Shown here one piece after another: positions 1 through 11,209 of a DNA stretch of 64,000 nucleotides. Both the position numbers and the translations under genes were made by a program. The DNA is from Manis javanica (taxonomy: Eukaryota; Chordata; Mammalia; Pholidota; Manidae), in NCBI RefSeq assembly GCF_040802235.1, contig NC_133167.1, forward strand, positions 14,252,501 through 14,316,500. Direction: 5' to 3'. Position 1 is the first letter of the stretch; each line of letters opens with the position of its first letter. The notes under the pieces are model-generated. The model was not told the origin of the DNA. It saw only the letters and a list, made by a program, of their open reading frames with translations, and ran no database searches.

Positions 1-1165
1 GGATTTTATATCTTTTGAGTGACTTATTTCATTTAAGAAAAAGTGTTGATTATGGCAACCTAATCATTCCGTATTGCTGTAGAGATGAATTGGAACTGGT
101 TTCTTTTTCTAAGGATAAGAAGCCAAACTGTATTTTGACAGCTGGTAACTGGAAGAATTTCGGGCCCCAGAAAAGCAATTGTCTGAGTTACTGTAAACGC
201 ACAGCTCCATATAAATCCCCATTGTCTAAATTACTAATATCACAGCACAGGAAATCAATGCTGAGCATAAATGTCTTCCAGTCTTTGGAAATACAGTGTA
301 TATTATCCAGTTACTCAGTCTGTGTCATGAAATATGAAAGTAGTCTAGGAAAGACACGTCCTACTTGACCTTTGCAGAATGATTTAATAAAGTTGGCTCG
401 ATACAAAAATATGAAAGAGAAATTGCTGATAAAAGCGGGATTGTGGCTTCCTTCTTTCAGATCCTCCTTTCTTTGGAAACACTTCACAGGCTTTATTAAC
501 TCTTTACTGTCTTTGTAATTGGTGGCATTTGTCCCTGAGGCCATGTTACCAGCTCTGGAGTTGGGTTCCATTAAAGCGGAGGTTCTGCCCTCTCCTAGGT
601 TTTCATCTGCTTTCAGCACCTCATCTTGATATCTGTGTCTGTATAATTAGGCAAATATGTTTTCAATTGTTTTTATGTGTGTACACATTTCACCCCTTTT
701 ACTGCTCTCTTGACTGATGTTTTATGGGATACATTTTCAATGGGTGGCCTCCCAGACAGAGAGGTGCCCGTGTTTGCTGCTGTATCCACTTATGACTCTA
801 TCGGTTCCACATGCAGGTGGATCTGAATATGGCCCCTTACTTTCCAGGTGCAGACTGGACCTCCTGGGCTTTCTAACGAAGGACTCAACACCATCATTTT
901 ATTTATTTATTTTATGGCGTTTCTTGGGTTTAAAATGAAATATTGGCCTCCTCAAGACGATTTGGAGACCACGCAGAAATCTAAAGAAACTTCTTTGTGG
1001 CATTAGAACTATCATCATTGCAACCATCAGCTGAAGTGGTTTCTTCCTAGAGGTCTTTCTGATTTCCCCCACTGGTCTCCTGGCCCCTCTTGATGACATC
1101 AGGCAGCTTTAGTTTCATCAGAGCATACATCATTAAACGGTATCTTCTTGCTCATTTATTTGTGT
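1..1165. other. Unique AT-rich stretch, no supported gene
   Basis: I see no recognisable repeat or gene here. An open frame of 117 codons at 15-368 (+) has no domain, no CpG retention and no convincing splice context, so I treat it as chance. The stretch reads as intergenic or intronic DNA. Confidence 0.5.
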
Positions 1166-1169
1166 ATAA

Positions 1170-1290
1170 TGAGTAATGACAGTGGGGATCTTATCTATCT
1201 TCTTTCATGGTACTTCCCCTGTGTCTATGATTACCTGGGACATTTGGTCCCCAATTAAAATTCTCCTAATGAATGAATGAAAGAATTTAT
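1170..1290 (+). repeat. L2 LINE 3' end, weak
   Basis: The segment ends in a run of gaatgaatgaatga type preceded by a 'caattaaaattctccta' stretch. This matches the pattern of the L2 3' end (ataaatatttgttgaatgaatga). It is degenerate and could be another old 3' tail. Confidence 0.35.
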
Positions 1291-1394
1291 TATTTTAAAA
1301 CAAATAGTTTCCCTTAACATTAAAAAATACTAAAAATTTCTAATATATTTGCCAGTTATGTTTCTCTGTATATCAACATTTCTTTTGTGTGTTG

Positions 1395-1780
1395 TTTCAG
1401 ACAGAAGAGGCTGGGCGATGCTGCCGTAACAAACAACCTCAGTTCTTAGTGGCTCCAAACAGTGAAGGTTTATTTCCTGCCCTCCCTCCCCGACTGATGT
1501 GGGTTGGCAGGAGAGCTCTGCCCACCATGGTCACTCAGGGACCCTGGCTGATGTTATCTCTGCACATGCTTTCAGTGTGTCTGGGACAGGAGAAGGGAAC
1601 TCAGGAAACATTAACAGGATGAGTTGGTACTGGCTCTTAAGACTCCACCCAGATTTGACATCTTCTATATCTGCTCACATTTTATTGACCAAAGCAAGCT
1701 GCACAGCCTGATGTCAAAAAGGGTGGGGGAAATGTATTCCCACCTCATGCCCAGCAGGAGATCTAGAATTATTCTAACTA
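1395..1780 (-). mobile_element. MaLR/MLT1-like LTR, antisense, tentative
   Basis: The block opens with a 'gctgccgtaacaaacaacc...cttagtggct' pattern, the reverse complement of the classic MaLR LTR 3' end (a taagccactaag-type motif followed by gtaatttgttac). It continues through 'gggttggcaggagagctctg' and 'tcactcagggaccctggctgatg' blocks of one old LTR family. It appears to be a solo LTR with no internal sequence. Subfamily is uncertain. Confidence 0.5.
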
Positions 1781-1784
1781 TAGC

Positions 1785-2230
1785 ATTCACGACAAACATG
1801 TAAGTTAATAGCACACTTGGTAAACAGTGAAAGGTAATATGATTTCTTACTCTAGACCCCCTGTCCTTCTCTCCAGGGGCAGCTACTCTTCACAGGCTCA
1901 AAATTTTCTCTTCATATGTAAACATATGTGGTGTGTATATGGATATATGTATATGTCCCTTCTATGGTGCTCAAATAAGAATATTCAATAAACACTATTG
2001 TGTCTTTTTTTCTTGGCTTTTCGATTGTTTTATTTCTATGTAATATGCGTCGGAAACCTTTCTGTGTATATCAGACAGTCCTCCTGCTCTGGTCCTCTTG
2101 GCCAAATTACCACAGTACACTGTTCCTTTTTTGATGGGGAAGCAGGGTGTTTCCAATCCCTTCCTTTGACAATGGCGCTAACCGCACGCTCAGATGAAGC
2201 TGCTGTGCTGTCGTGCAACAAGAACCGGCT
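1785..2230. other. Unique AT-rich stretch, nothing recognised
   Basis: There is no repeat I can name and no coding signal. Overlapping short open frames on both strands at 1998-2332 lack recognisable domains. Confidence 0.4.
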
Positions 2231-2234
2231 TGTC

Positions 2235-2427
2235 TTGACTTCAGAAAGATCTGGTTTGTAATCCCAAATCCCACCGATTAGGTGAATAGTCAACTCACTG
2301 GACCTCCTGGATCTTGGCTTTCTCGGCAACAAAATGGAGATATTAACTCATCTCTCATGGAGTTGTCATGCGAAATAAGTGAGATAGTTTTCCTGCAACC
2401 TAATGGCTGTTCAATAAATATTTGAGG
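2235..2427 (+). repeat. MIR SINE
   Basis: An 'aacaaaatggagatattaa' core (consensus aaaatggggataat) is followed by 'gagttgtcatgcgaaataagtgag' and ends 'ggctgttcaataaatatttga'. This is the sense-oriented 3' half of a MIR element. It is heavily diverged, as expected of an ancient copy. Confidence 0.65.
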
Positions 2428-2439
2428 GTGAATGTTTCA

Positions 2440-3275
2440 AGTCACTGAAGCTGAATTTAAGGGATTGCTCATACTGAATCTTAGTATAATAGTAAATAAC
2501 AGTCTACACTCAAATGTTTGACACCGTGGAGATTGTCTCATTCTTTTTTCAATTCTCATGGATGTTAAAGAGTAAGAAGGAAACCGGGATTTATTAATTT
2601 TGCAATCTTCAATTTCCAAGGCACACAGTGTGAATAGAGGCTTGGACATAAACACACATAATGACACCATCATCACGATCCTTGAGTACACATGGAAGGA
2701 GTGGTCGTGACCCAGGCCCTTCAGTGCTTTTAAAATTATGTATCTCATATGAGTTATAACCTGCTATAAAGAATGAGAATAAGGTGTGAAAGGGTCAGTG
2801 GTGGCAGGCCCAGCACTAGGTTGTGACCTGAGGATTCCACTGCTGACTTACTTTCACTTCCTATTGTCATAAGTGAAACTATGTACAATGTTAACTGTTC
2901 TGTTACAGTAAATGTGACCTACTGAATAGTTAAATGGGCTTCAGGTAAGCAAAAGATAGACTATTGTTTGCCAGTTGGGCCATTCATTGTGTCTTCCTTA
3001 CTCTCTCTCACATGGCTCATCAGAACAGCTGCAGTCTTTTGCCAAGTGTACATGTGGTGTCCACTGATGTTTTCTGTTTTGTTCTATTCAATGTGATCTG
3101 ATCCTGTTCTATCCTGGTTCATCTTATCCTATTATATTGTACTAATTTCATTTTATTAAATTGATTCTGATCATGACTCCTAGATTAATTTCACAATCCA
3201 TTCATTTCATGGCCAAGATTCACAGTTTAAAAAATCCTGTTTTCAAAGATTTCCTTTTGCTCTGTGGCTTTATGA
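2440..3275. other. Unique stretch, nothing recognised
   Basis: There is no supported gene or repeat. A TATCC/TGATCC-rich pyrimidine segment lies at 3085-3180 but has no regular period. Confidence 0.4.
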
Positions 3276-3279
3276 GCTA

Positions 3280-4290
3280 GCCATGCGTGATGTCACCCAA
3301 ATCTACGTCTTCACCAGAGTGACGTACTTCACTTATGCTCAGATTTCATTAGCCAAAACAAGACACTTGGCCATTCTAACCTCAAACTTAGTGTATCCAA
3401 GTAGAACTCTTTATTCTCCCTTTGCCACAATATAATTGTGTCATATTGCTCCTCATCTAAGTAAATGGCATCACCACCCACACAGTGGATTATTCCAAAA
3501 ACTGGAACTCATTCTGACTCCTCTGTCTCACATGCTGCACATACGAGTTACCAGCACATTCTCATAGCTTTGCATTAAAAATATATCCTAAATCAAATCC
3601 TCTTACTATTTATGTTGCTAACATTCTAGTGTAGCCACCTCCCTCACTTACCTAGGCCACTACATCAATGCCCCCCAAATGTAATCTTTGCTCCCACTCT
3701 TGCTACCCTACCCCCAAGTCTGATTCCACACAGCAGCCAGAGTGATTCTTTTAAACATAGGTCACATCTTCTAACTACTTTTTCACACAAATAAAATTCA
3801 ATCAGTGGTTTTCAAGCTGATTGTGATCTGTGTGTCTGACTGTATGTGTGTGTGTGTGGGTACATAAATATCTACTGGTTGTAATGCAAAAGTGTTTCCT
3901 TATTCTGAATTGCAGTAAAAAGGTATGAAAACCCTGTTAAAAAAATATGCCCCCTGGCTCCCTTCATAACCCCTTTTGTTCTAACCCTTTTATTTACTCA
4001 GCCCTAATCCTCCCTGCTTTTTCTTGATACTCCAAGTATGGGCTACCTCAGGGCCTTTGCACTTGGTGTTTATTCTCCCTGAAACATTTTTCCTGCAGAT
4101 ATTCACCAATCTCAGCTTCCTTACCGACTTAGAACACCTGCCTTCATTCTTTGTCTTCTTAAGAAACCTAAAGGTTGCTTCAAGAAATTAGATTCTAGAA
4201 CAAAGATTCCTCTCCCCAAAATGGATAGGTGATAAAACTTAGGTATTTTTTTTCCTTATGATCCTTTATTAGAATGATCTTTATGAGTCT
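3280..4290 (+). mobile_element. L2 LINE 3' region, interrupted
   Basis: The order of landmarks matches the sense strand of the L2 reverse-transcriptase 3' region. These are an 'aacctcaaacttagtgtatccaa' block near 3380, a 'gactcctctgtctcacatgctgcacat' block near 3515, 'cacagcagccagagtgattcttttaaaca' near 3730, and 'ctcagggcctttgcacttg' near 4045 followed by 'tgcagatattcacc'. Between about 3812 and 3950 there is unrelated sequence containing a (TG)n, probably an inserted element. Reading frames are thoroughly broken. Confidence 0.65.
3812..3950. repeat. Insertion within L2, (TG)n-bearing, possible hAT MITE
   Basis: The segment interrupts the L2 between its cagccagag...ataaaattcaa and ctcagggcctttgca landmarks. 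It opens 'cagtggttttcaagctg', resembling a hAT terminal inverted repeat (cagtggttctcaa), and carries a short (TG) run at 3846-3858. The matching right terminus is not clear. Confidence 0.3.
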
Positions 4291-4740
4291 TTATTATATG
4301 ACCATATATATATATATGTAAAATTAATTCTCTGCTTTTTATAACCAAAGCAGAAAAAGGCATATAAGTCAAAAGTTAAGAGTCTGCATATCTCCCTCCA
4401 CTCTCCTAATTTAAGAGGTCTTTCCATTTATTCCTTATGCTCATACAAACTTATACAACCTACATTTGCACATAGGGAATTGCTTTTTGTTTTGTTTTGA
4501 GCACATTACTCTGTGCTTTATTTTTCACGTAACAGATGCTATAATGGACCTCCTGTTACATAACCCTGTAGAAGGAGAATCTGTCATAATTCATTACAGC
4601 ATTTCCTGATGGGTGGACCTTCAAATTTCTTTCTGCTAGTAAATATACGGCAGTAAACTTTATATATATCTATATTCCTTGTGGGCACTTTTGTTTCCAC
4701 TGGATGGATTTCCAGAAGGGATCGCCGCGGCAGGCACCTG
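4290..4740 (-). mobile_element. Old L1 fragment, antisense
   Basis: The segment has a '...taacagatgctataatggacctcctg' core and a later 'ccactggatggatttccagaaggg' block. These match the antisense of old L1ME-type 3' sequence, the same pattern seen around 54200-54600 and 40720-41080. Divergence is high; subfamily and exact ends are not resolved. A short (TA)n lies at 4303-4318. Confidence 0.4.
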
Positions 4741-4744
4741 TATT

Positions 4745-7080
4745 TTCAGTCAGTGTCCCACCGCTGCAAGTAACCTATCACCCTTCTTGCCTTAGCTTCA
4801 GTTATGGTGCCCCCCCAAACCATCCCACCCAAGTGAGCACAAGATGGGGACGGCAGGAGGTAAAGTAGCTTTTGTGGCTCCTGACCTAAGTTGTTTGTTT
4901 ATCGTGACCCGCCTCAGAAGCAGACAGTCTCTGACAAAGGAGGCAATTAATAAAAAATTCATGAGCTTTTCTGGGTTGTAGTCTCTGCTACCTGCCTGTA
5001 AGAGGCATTTGAATAAAATGAAAAGCACCTGGGGTTTAGAAAAAACATAGTTCATAAAAGAGGAGGGCAAAAATGAGAGGCTGCTAAATGCTTTTCAAAG
5101 TTCCATAAAATTGAATTGCTGGTGTATTTACCTCTGAGTGTTTGAGGAAGAACATATTAAATATATCATTAGAGCACCTAAATGCCGTAAGTTTTTATGT
5201 AATTCTACCACATCATTTAGAATGTACATCTGTATTTTTATTAGAATTTATTTGACATTAGCATAATATGACAACTTTTTGATTCCTCCACCTCGTTCTA
5301 GCTTTCCTTTCATGTTTTGCTGTTTCTCTGTTTTGTCTTTTAGAGCTTCTAAAGTACTTGATTTTCTTATTTTTCAATTAATATTTGGCAATTTAAAAAA
5401 ATGTGGTTATAACAACCCACCAAAACATCTTTACTTTTAGGTTAACTGGAGGAAAGGCAGCAAAAACAAAAAAATAAATCCAAATGGAAAATGTAGACCA
5501 AAAAAAGAAGAAAAAAATTGCTGCAAATTAACTAGGCATTAAAATAAACTAGATGGTTTATAATATACATGCACATAGTTAATGATACAATGTACATTCT
5601 TAGGATGTGCAAACCAACTATTTTATCAAATTGATTAATAAATACAACCTGAAACACTATATTTTAAAGTGACTCAAATTGACTAATATCTGATATCAAA
5701 ATAACACAATAAAAAAGCCAGAAGGTAATAATATACAAAGACCATTATTAAGTGACTCTTCCTGGCAATGTTGGCTACCTGGTTTTACTATATCAGAGAT
5801 CTACTCTGAATCCAAGGCACTGATCAAATAAAAATCAAGAAATGAAAGGGAATTTCATGACTTCATTATTGTTGACTATGTTCTCTTAGCCTGAGGGTTT
5901 CTTTTCCATGAGAAAATGAAGAATTTGATTCTCGAAAGCAGTGGGGGTGTTGCTGAAAACATGCAACTACAGCACTATCGCTTCTATTCTGATCTTGCTC
6001 AAGTTCATCAGGGAAAATTAACCTTGGCAGCTTATTCAGTGACTAAATCTTGATATTTTTCTGGCTTAATTCATAACATAACTGTAAGCTATTGCTCCAT
6101 GTTTATATTTCCCATCCATTTCTCACATTTCCAAAGCATGCTGATATATGATCCGGGCAGTTTAGCTACCATAATTGGCATTTTTCTTGGGCCAAAAGGA
6201 AACAAATTCCTTATCCTCCATACTTTTTTAATTTCTGAAAAACAACAAGTAACATGCTTAATCCTCTTTTTGATCTTTTTTCCTTTTGAATTTTCCTTAT
6301 ATTCTTTCCCTCTTTTAATCTTTTACTCTCTTTTTAATCTTCTCATTTTGCCCCACCCCTTTTATGTGACTTCTCGTTATGTGTTTCTTTAAAAGAATCG
6401 GTCCAGTCTATGGAAATGGGTCTTTAGAGTCAGTTCAAAGACCCATTATCCACATTTTGAGGCCCCACTATTTCTTTCAAGAATTTCATTGCAATGTTTG
6501 CCAAGATGTTCCAACACACTGTCTTTCACAGTATTAATAGGACATAAAACTTATGGACAAAATTATGCTTAATGACATTATTTCTTGCAATGAAAATTTT
6601 AAAAATTTAGATTTTTCATCTTCCACCTATAAGACAAAAGGTTATCTTAACAACTCAGAAAAACTAGTAATTGATTTAACAAGCCACTTAGCTTTTTCAA
6701 TCAGAAGCATCGGCATAAACTTTTTTCTTTAATTTCTGTTAGATATTTTTGGTGACAGTAATGGTGGCAGAAGGACAGGTTAGTTTCAGACGCAGGCACT
6801 GTTGAAGAACTGACCTTCACTTTCTTGTGTAATTTTGAAACTCACATAGTAGTGATGTTCATGTATAAGGTAGACTTTGAGCAGTAGCTCAGTTTGGGAA
6901 AGAAAGGAATGAAAGTTAAGGAAGTGACGAATAAAAACATATAGGTCTTCTGGATAAGTTGAAAGACTTCTTTAAAATGAGTTGCCTATTTCTCTTATAA
7001 GTCACATTTTCAAAACACACTCATAAGACGTTTGACTGCGGGTCTAATATTACACCTTTCTCTTTCATCTTTCTTTTTAC
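4745..7080. other. Unique AT-rich stretch
   Basis: This is low-GC DNA without a recognisable gene. It includes an A-rich segment (5455-5520) and a pyrimidine-rich tract (about 6245-6370) on the + strand. Open frames such as 6099-6392 arise from that low-complexity pyrimidine tract. No repeat family was recognised with confidence. Confidence 0.4.
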
Positions 7081-7084
7081 TACA

Positions 7085-7400
7085 AGCCCTTAATGACAAA
7101 CGCAGGCCGGCCAGTGATACTGATATACCGCGAGCTTAGCATGTGAATTAGTCATCAGACAATCAGTTCAGGGGTCAGGCTTAGAGAAACAGTGCGAAGT
7201 TTGCAAAATGCAGGTTGGCAGAGGCGCTCTCTACTTCAAAGGGGGCGTGCTTGGCCGGGAGAATTCGGACCCCAGGCAGAAACAGCTGGGATTGTCGTTT
7301 GTCCAGAGATGGAAGGTTTGTGTGCGTTTGAGCATGTTTGTCGCTGAGATAGGGTTTCACTACTTTGTAAAACAACAATTTACTTTAGATGGCTGTGCTG
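7085..7400 (+). other. CpG-retaining block; possible first exon or regulatory element
   Basis: About a dozen CpG dinucleotides fall within roughly 270 bases (7100-7340), far above the surrounding AT-rich DNA. The block has a GC-box-like 'gggggcgtg' at 7243 and no repeat signature. An open frame starts at ATG 7208 and stays open to 7414. Two possible splice donors lie inside it: AAG|GTTTGT at 7315/7316 (weak) and CTG|GTAAAA at 7400/7401 (moderate). Either would join in frame to the exon-like tract at 8282: the first to the GTT-ATG-AGT frame, the second to the TAT-GAG-TGC frame. The product is not recognised. It could equally be a conserved enhancer with no coding role. The sequence shows CpG retention and open frame; transcription is inference. 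Confidence 0.3.
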
Positions 7401-7418
7401 GTAAAACACAATAGGAAG

Positions 7419-8225
7419 TTAAGAGTCCACAGAAGCCCAGGTTACTAATTTCAAGCCAGGGGACCCGGTCCAGGACAAAGTGCACCAGAAAGACATCTGA
7501 AATTTCCCCCCTCTGGTGCTTTGCCCAGGACAGTTAAGGATTTTACTTTCTGAGAAATTTATGAAAGCATTTCCTTTTCTTGGGTGTGAAGTTAGCGGAT
7601 GGTTTTCTTTGGGAAACTGAAATGAAAACAGCACATTTTAAGTCTATTCTGAAGACTTTAGGATATGCTTTTTAAAATCTCCTTTTTGTTCAAGGGCAAA
7701 TATATGAAATGAAAGGTAGGATTCAGATTTTTGTTTGAAGATAATATATACAAAGCCAATGTGTCCTTTACTTTTATTTACTTTCCAATTTATTTTTCCT
7801 GGAAAAAAAGGAATTCAAGGCCATATGTGTTTCCCTAATATTAAAATTTATTTTAATTAAAGTTGGAATGAAACTTTTTATTTGTATACACTCTGTAAGC
7901 GTACATTAGTTTCAGTTTTAGAAATTAGTTTTCTTGTTAGCCTACATAGGGTTTTAGGGAAAAATCATCCGTGGTCAAGTAGCTAAAATTCAGTGAGTAA
8001 GAGAAACCTCTGTCTTACAAAGGAGGACATGGACGGGCCACCAGCTTGGTGTCCCACTGAAGACACCTGTTTTTATTCTCGAGAAAGGCTACAGCATGAT
8101 TCAAGAGAACGGGTTTCTCGCATCTCTGTTTTTTAACTACTGGAAAGAAAACTGGAAAGCGAAGTAGAAAATGCTACAGAAGAGGAAAAAAATCCCAAAT
8201 CCAAACCATATGAAAATGCCTATTT
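7419..8225. other. Unique stretch between exon candidates
   Basis: This is repeat-poor DNA with no independent coding signal. It would be the intron if the 7.2-8.4 kb gene model is right. Confidence 0.35.
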
Positions 8226-8281
8226 CTTCCTTTTATTTGTCGTGTTGTTTTATTCTTCTTGAGCATTGACTGTCTTTTTAG

Positions 8282-8407
8282 GTTATGAGTGCTCCAAGAA
8301 AGCCATTTCAAAGAAAGATCTTCACAGGAGTTCAACGGGAGGAAGCCCTGAAGCAGACGCGGGGCCCATCCGTGGCAGAGAAGTATTACTTTGAAGACGA
8401 AAGTAGT
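8282..8407 (+). CDS. Candidate terminal coding exon, product unrecognised
   Basis: A well-formed splice acceptor lies directly upstream: a branch-like 'attgac', then 'tgtcttttt' and AG at 8280/8281. The tract then reads GTT ATG AGT GCT CCA in one frame to TAG at 8405-8407. This gives a 40-residue basic peptide starting MSAPRKPFQRKIF and ending KYYFEDEK. A second frame is also open, reading YECSKKAISKKDLHRSS and stopping at TGA 8392-8394. Four or five CpGs survive in about 130 bases (caacgg, gacgcgg, tccgtg, gacga), unusual for neutral DNA here. The following kilobase is repeat-poor and ends at an AATAAA. I recognise no family. Alternatives are a conserved non-coding element or a chance open frame; which frame, if either, is coding cannot be settled from one sequence. 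Confidence 0.35.
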
Positions 8408-9420
8408 CTTTGAGCACTGAAACAAGGGGTGCTGTGCTACGTACTTGAAGACCTGGCTCCTATCTTGGGGCAGGGGGAGGGGATGTGGACACCTTATCAG
8501 CTAATTCCAGGTTGATAAGCCAAAAACTTATTGCCCAAATGTAGATGATGTTGGAAGCAAAAGAACAAACACCAATTTTCTAAAAAAACTGATTTGTTTG
8601 TGAAAGAGCTTTCAAGAACCAGCATAACTTAAAATGATTATCTCTCCCTATATGTGTTGGGAGAGAATGCCACTAATTTATCACGCAGCATCGGTAACGG
8701 AATTTTTTGGGATCATGCTCTTTTGAATTATGGGCAGAAGAAAAATTATTTGAATCAAGAATGGTGAATAGTTTGAAGGAATTTGTCACTTAAGATATTA
8801 TATGGCTGTGAAGATCATGGGTTTTTGCTTTCACTGGGAATTAATGCTGGAGATGTAGTGTGGCAAAACATGTCTTACTCTCCTTTCTGAACTAATACCA
8901 CTGAATCTGGAAATACAGTGGTTCCGTCTCCCCAACCCAGCTGAGTTCATAGGCAATGGGAACATTATTAGTACAACATCTGCAGAACATAATTATAGCA
9001 CTGTTTTATGTCCACCTACTGAAAAGCTAAGAGTTGAAAGCTGACATTTTTTCCTTTCCATGACTTAAAAATATTCATAAATCTTGTAACACAAGTGTTT
9101 TTCTGATTTTTATTGGTGGTCATGAATGGTCATTTATTTCCACAGACTGTGCCCATAAATATATTTTTAAAGTATATTTTTAATACTGATTAAGTTAATG
9201 CAAAGGTGAAGTGTATTTAATGTGTACTTTTTTACAGTGTATCTAATTCTTTTTGCCAGTGATTTCTTTGATGTTACCAACCGATTTAAAGACGCTTTAT
9301 GTTTGTCTTGAATATCAAAATTTTCAGTGGCCCTCTTGAAGGGGTTATAAAAATGATGACACATCTATATTTACAAACATTGCATTTACAAACATTACTA
9401 ATAAAACAGGAAGGCTCCCA
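8408..9420 (+). other. Possible 3' untranslated region
   Basis: About 1 kb without any recognisable repeat follows the candidate exon. It ends at a canonical AATAAA (9400-9405) with a 'ttgtggtgtggcc' GU-rich patch about 45 bases downstream. An old L2 begins shortly after. This arrangement fits a 3' UTR, but it is only as good as the exon call. Confidence 0.3.
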
Positions 9421-9469
9421 GTACCTACAAAAACATCACAACTATTGTGGTGTGGCCAACTTTTACCAC

Positions 9470-10090
9470 TGTGCTATGTATTCATTAATTGAGTGTCTAC
9501 TATGTAACAGACACCCTCTAGGAGCTGGGGTTCGAGAGATGTGCAACACAAAGTGCTTATCTGATGGAGCTTACATTCTCATGGAGAAGACAGACACTAA
9601 ATACATGCCAGGTCACACTGTACTGGTAAGAAGAAAATTGATGCAGGGTAAGAGGCTGGGTGGGAGGTGTTGTTTTAGGTAGGGGGTTAGACTCTGTATG
9701 TCTGCGCAGGGGAAATTTGAGTAGACTTGAATGACAAGAAAGAGTTAGATGATAATCTGTGGGAAGAAGATTCTAGGTAGAGGGGTCAGAAGGCAATGCA
9801 CAAGAGAAGCATTGGCATATTGGAGGAAAAAATGCAGCTGGGGAGGAGTGGGAGTAGGGAGATTGGCAGACATGAGTAAGGGAGAATTGAAAAGGTCCAG
9901 ATCAGGCAAGGTCTTGTTGGTCATAGTAAGAACATTGGATTTTATTCTAAGCATGAAGGGGAGGCCCTGGAGGATTTTGATTTTTGTTTTTAAAAATCAT
10001 TCTGGCAGGTGTGTGAAGGACTGACTCTAGGGAGGCAAGACTGGAGTCTGGGAGATCAGTTAGGAAGCTCGGAATGGTTCAGGTAAGAAG
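9470..10090 (-). mobile_element. L2 LINE 3' end, antisense, ~620 bp
   Basis: The segment opens 'ttcattaattgagtgtctactatgtaacagacaccctctaggagctgggg', the reverse complement of the L2 3' terminus. It continues through 'gatggagcttacattctcatgg', 'agacagacactaaatac' and 'gattttattctaagcatgaaggg'. All are in L2 order with moderate divergence. Confidence 0.75.
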
Positions 10091-10094
10091 TGAT

Positions 10095-10610
10095 GTGTCT
10101 TGGACCCATGGCTGCTCATACAGCTGTGTAGGTGGTGCGCAGGCCAGAATTACCCCCAACTGTTCTGCTCCAGCAATTCTCTGTGGATCAGTTCTGTTCA
10201 CAATCCAAAATCCAGTTTTGCTTAATTTTAGTGTGAACTTGAGCCACACATAATTAAGATGTGAAATCATCCACATTAACAAGAAGTATCATTTTAGATC
10301 ACGAAATTGTTATTGTTAGTGCAGTAAAGTTACAACAGGTTGGATCTTTGGCACATCAACTTATATTCTTCTTTCAGATGTGACAAACTCATTTAAGGGA
10401 AAAATAGATAAAATAGATGGATACAATTTAGATAAGGAGTAATGGATAAATAGCCAAGAACTAATTTAGGAGAAGAGTTCCCAGTGGATTGGTTAAATCA
10501 CTGCTATTGCAGAAAAAAATCCTCCAACTTCACCGTGTGGGGGAGGGTGGTGATACTCTGCAACTGCAGCATGAAGATTTTGTTAGCACAGATCAAATTC
10601 CTGGAAAAAG
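10095..10610. other. Unique stretch, nothing recognised
   Basis: There is no gene or repeat that I can support. A small G-rich segment ('tgtgggggagggtggtg') lies near 10537. Confidence 0.35.
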
Positions 10611-10614
10611 GTGA

Positions 10615-10855
10615 AAATGAAAGTTAACCCTTATTGAAGGCTTCCTTTGTGCCAGGCATTTTGGTAAACACATCACTTGCCCTATTTTATTTAATCATCA
10701 CAATGATTCTACGGGGTAGATACTATCAACTCCCATTTTAATGAGTCCAAGAGAGATTTAAAAATTTGTCCAATGTTATGCAGATGGTAAGTGAAGATGA
10801 ACTAGATTTTGAACCCCTATTTGTTTGACTACAAAGCACCATTTTTTTTTATCAT
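10615..10855 (-). repeat. MIR SINE, antisense
   Basis: The order is 'cttattgaaggcttcctttgtgccaggcatt', then 'tatttaatcatcacaatgattctacggggtagatact', 'cccattttaatgag' and 'gaacccctatttgtttgac'. This is the full reverse-complement order of a MIR. It is nearly full length and strongly diverged. Confidence 0.75.
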
Positions 10856-10859
10856 TAGT

Positions 10860-11095
10860 TATAGGGCCTTATGCCTGGCTCTTAAGGATTTACTGGGGAC
10901 AGGCAGCTTAGAGTGGGTTCAGAGGACTGCTGTATGACAAGGCTGATGACACTTAGGCTTTTGTGTTATGGTTCTGAAATTCACCCTGAGTCCTAGAAGG
11001 ATGTGTTGACAGCCTCCACAGTATCCTTTCCTCCTCCTTACTAGTAGAACTTTGCTGTTAATGAGGTAGTTAGTCAACCCCAGGCAGCCTTGTGT
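10860..11095. other. Unique stretch
   Basis: No feature recognised between the MIR and the G-rich tract. Confidence 0.35.
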
Positions 11096-11098
11096 CCA

Positions 11099-11144
11099 GG
11101 GGTGGGGTGGAGTGGGGTGGGGGTGGGATGGGGGGTGGGTGGGT
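11099..11144 (+). repeat. G-rich low-complexity tract (G-quadruplex motif)
   Basis: There are nine runs of three or more G (several of four to six) separated by one to four bases over about 46 bases. This satisfies the usual G3N1-7 quadruplex pattern several times over. No promoter or gene start is evident beside it. Confidence 0.8.
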
Positions 11145-11209
11145 ACTGACCAGCTCCAGGGGTGAGTGTGACTACTCTGTGGGGAATCACATTCCTCTTG
11201 ATGAATTGT

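Noticed and set aside
15..368. 117-codon open frame at the left edge
   Set aside because: No domain, no CpG retention, no splice signals at its ends. Open frames of this length occur by chance in 64 kb read in six frames.
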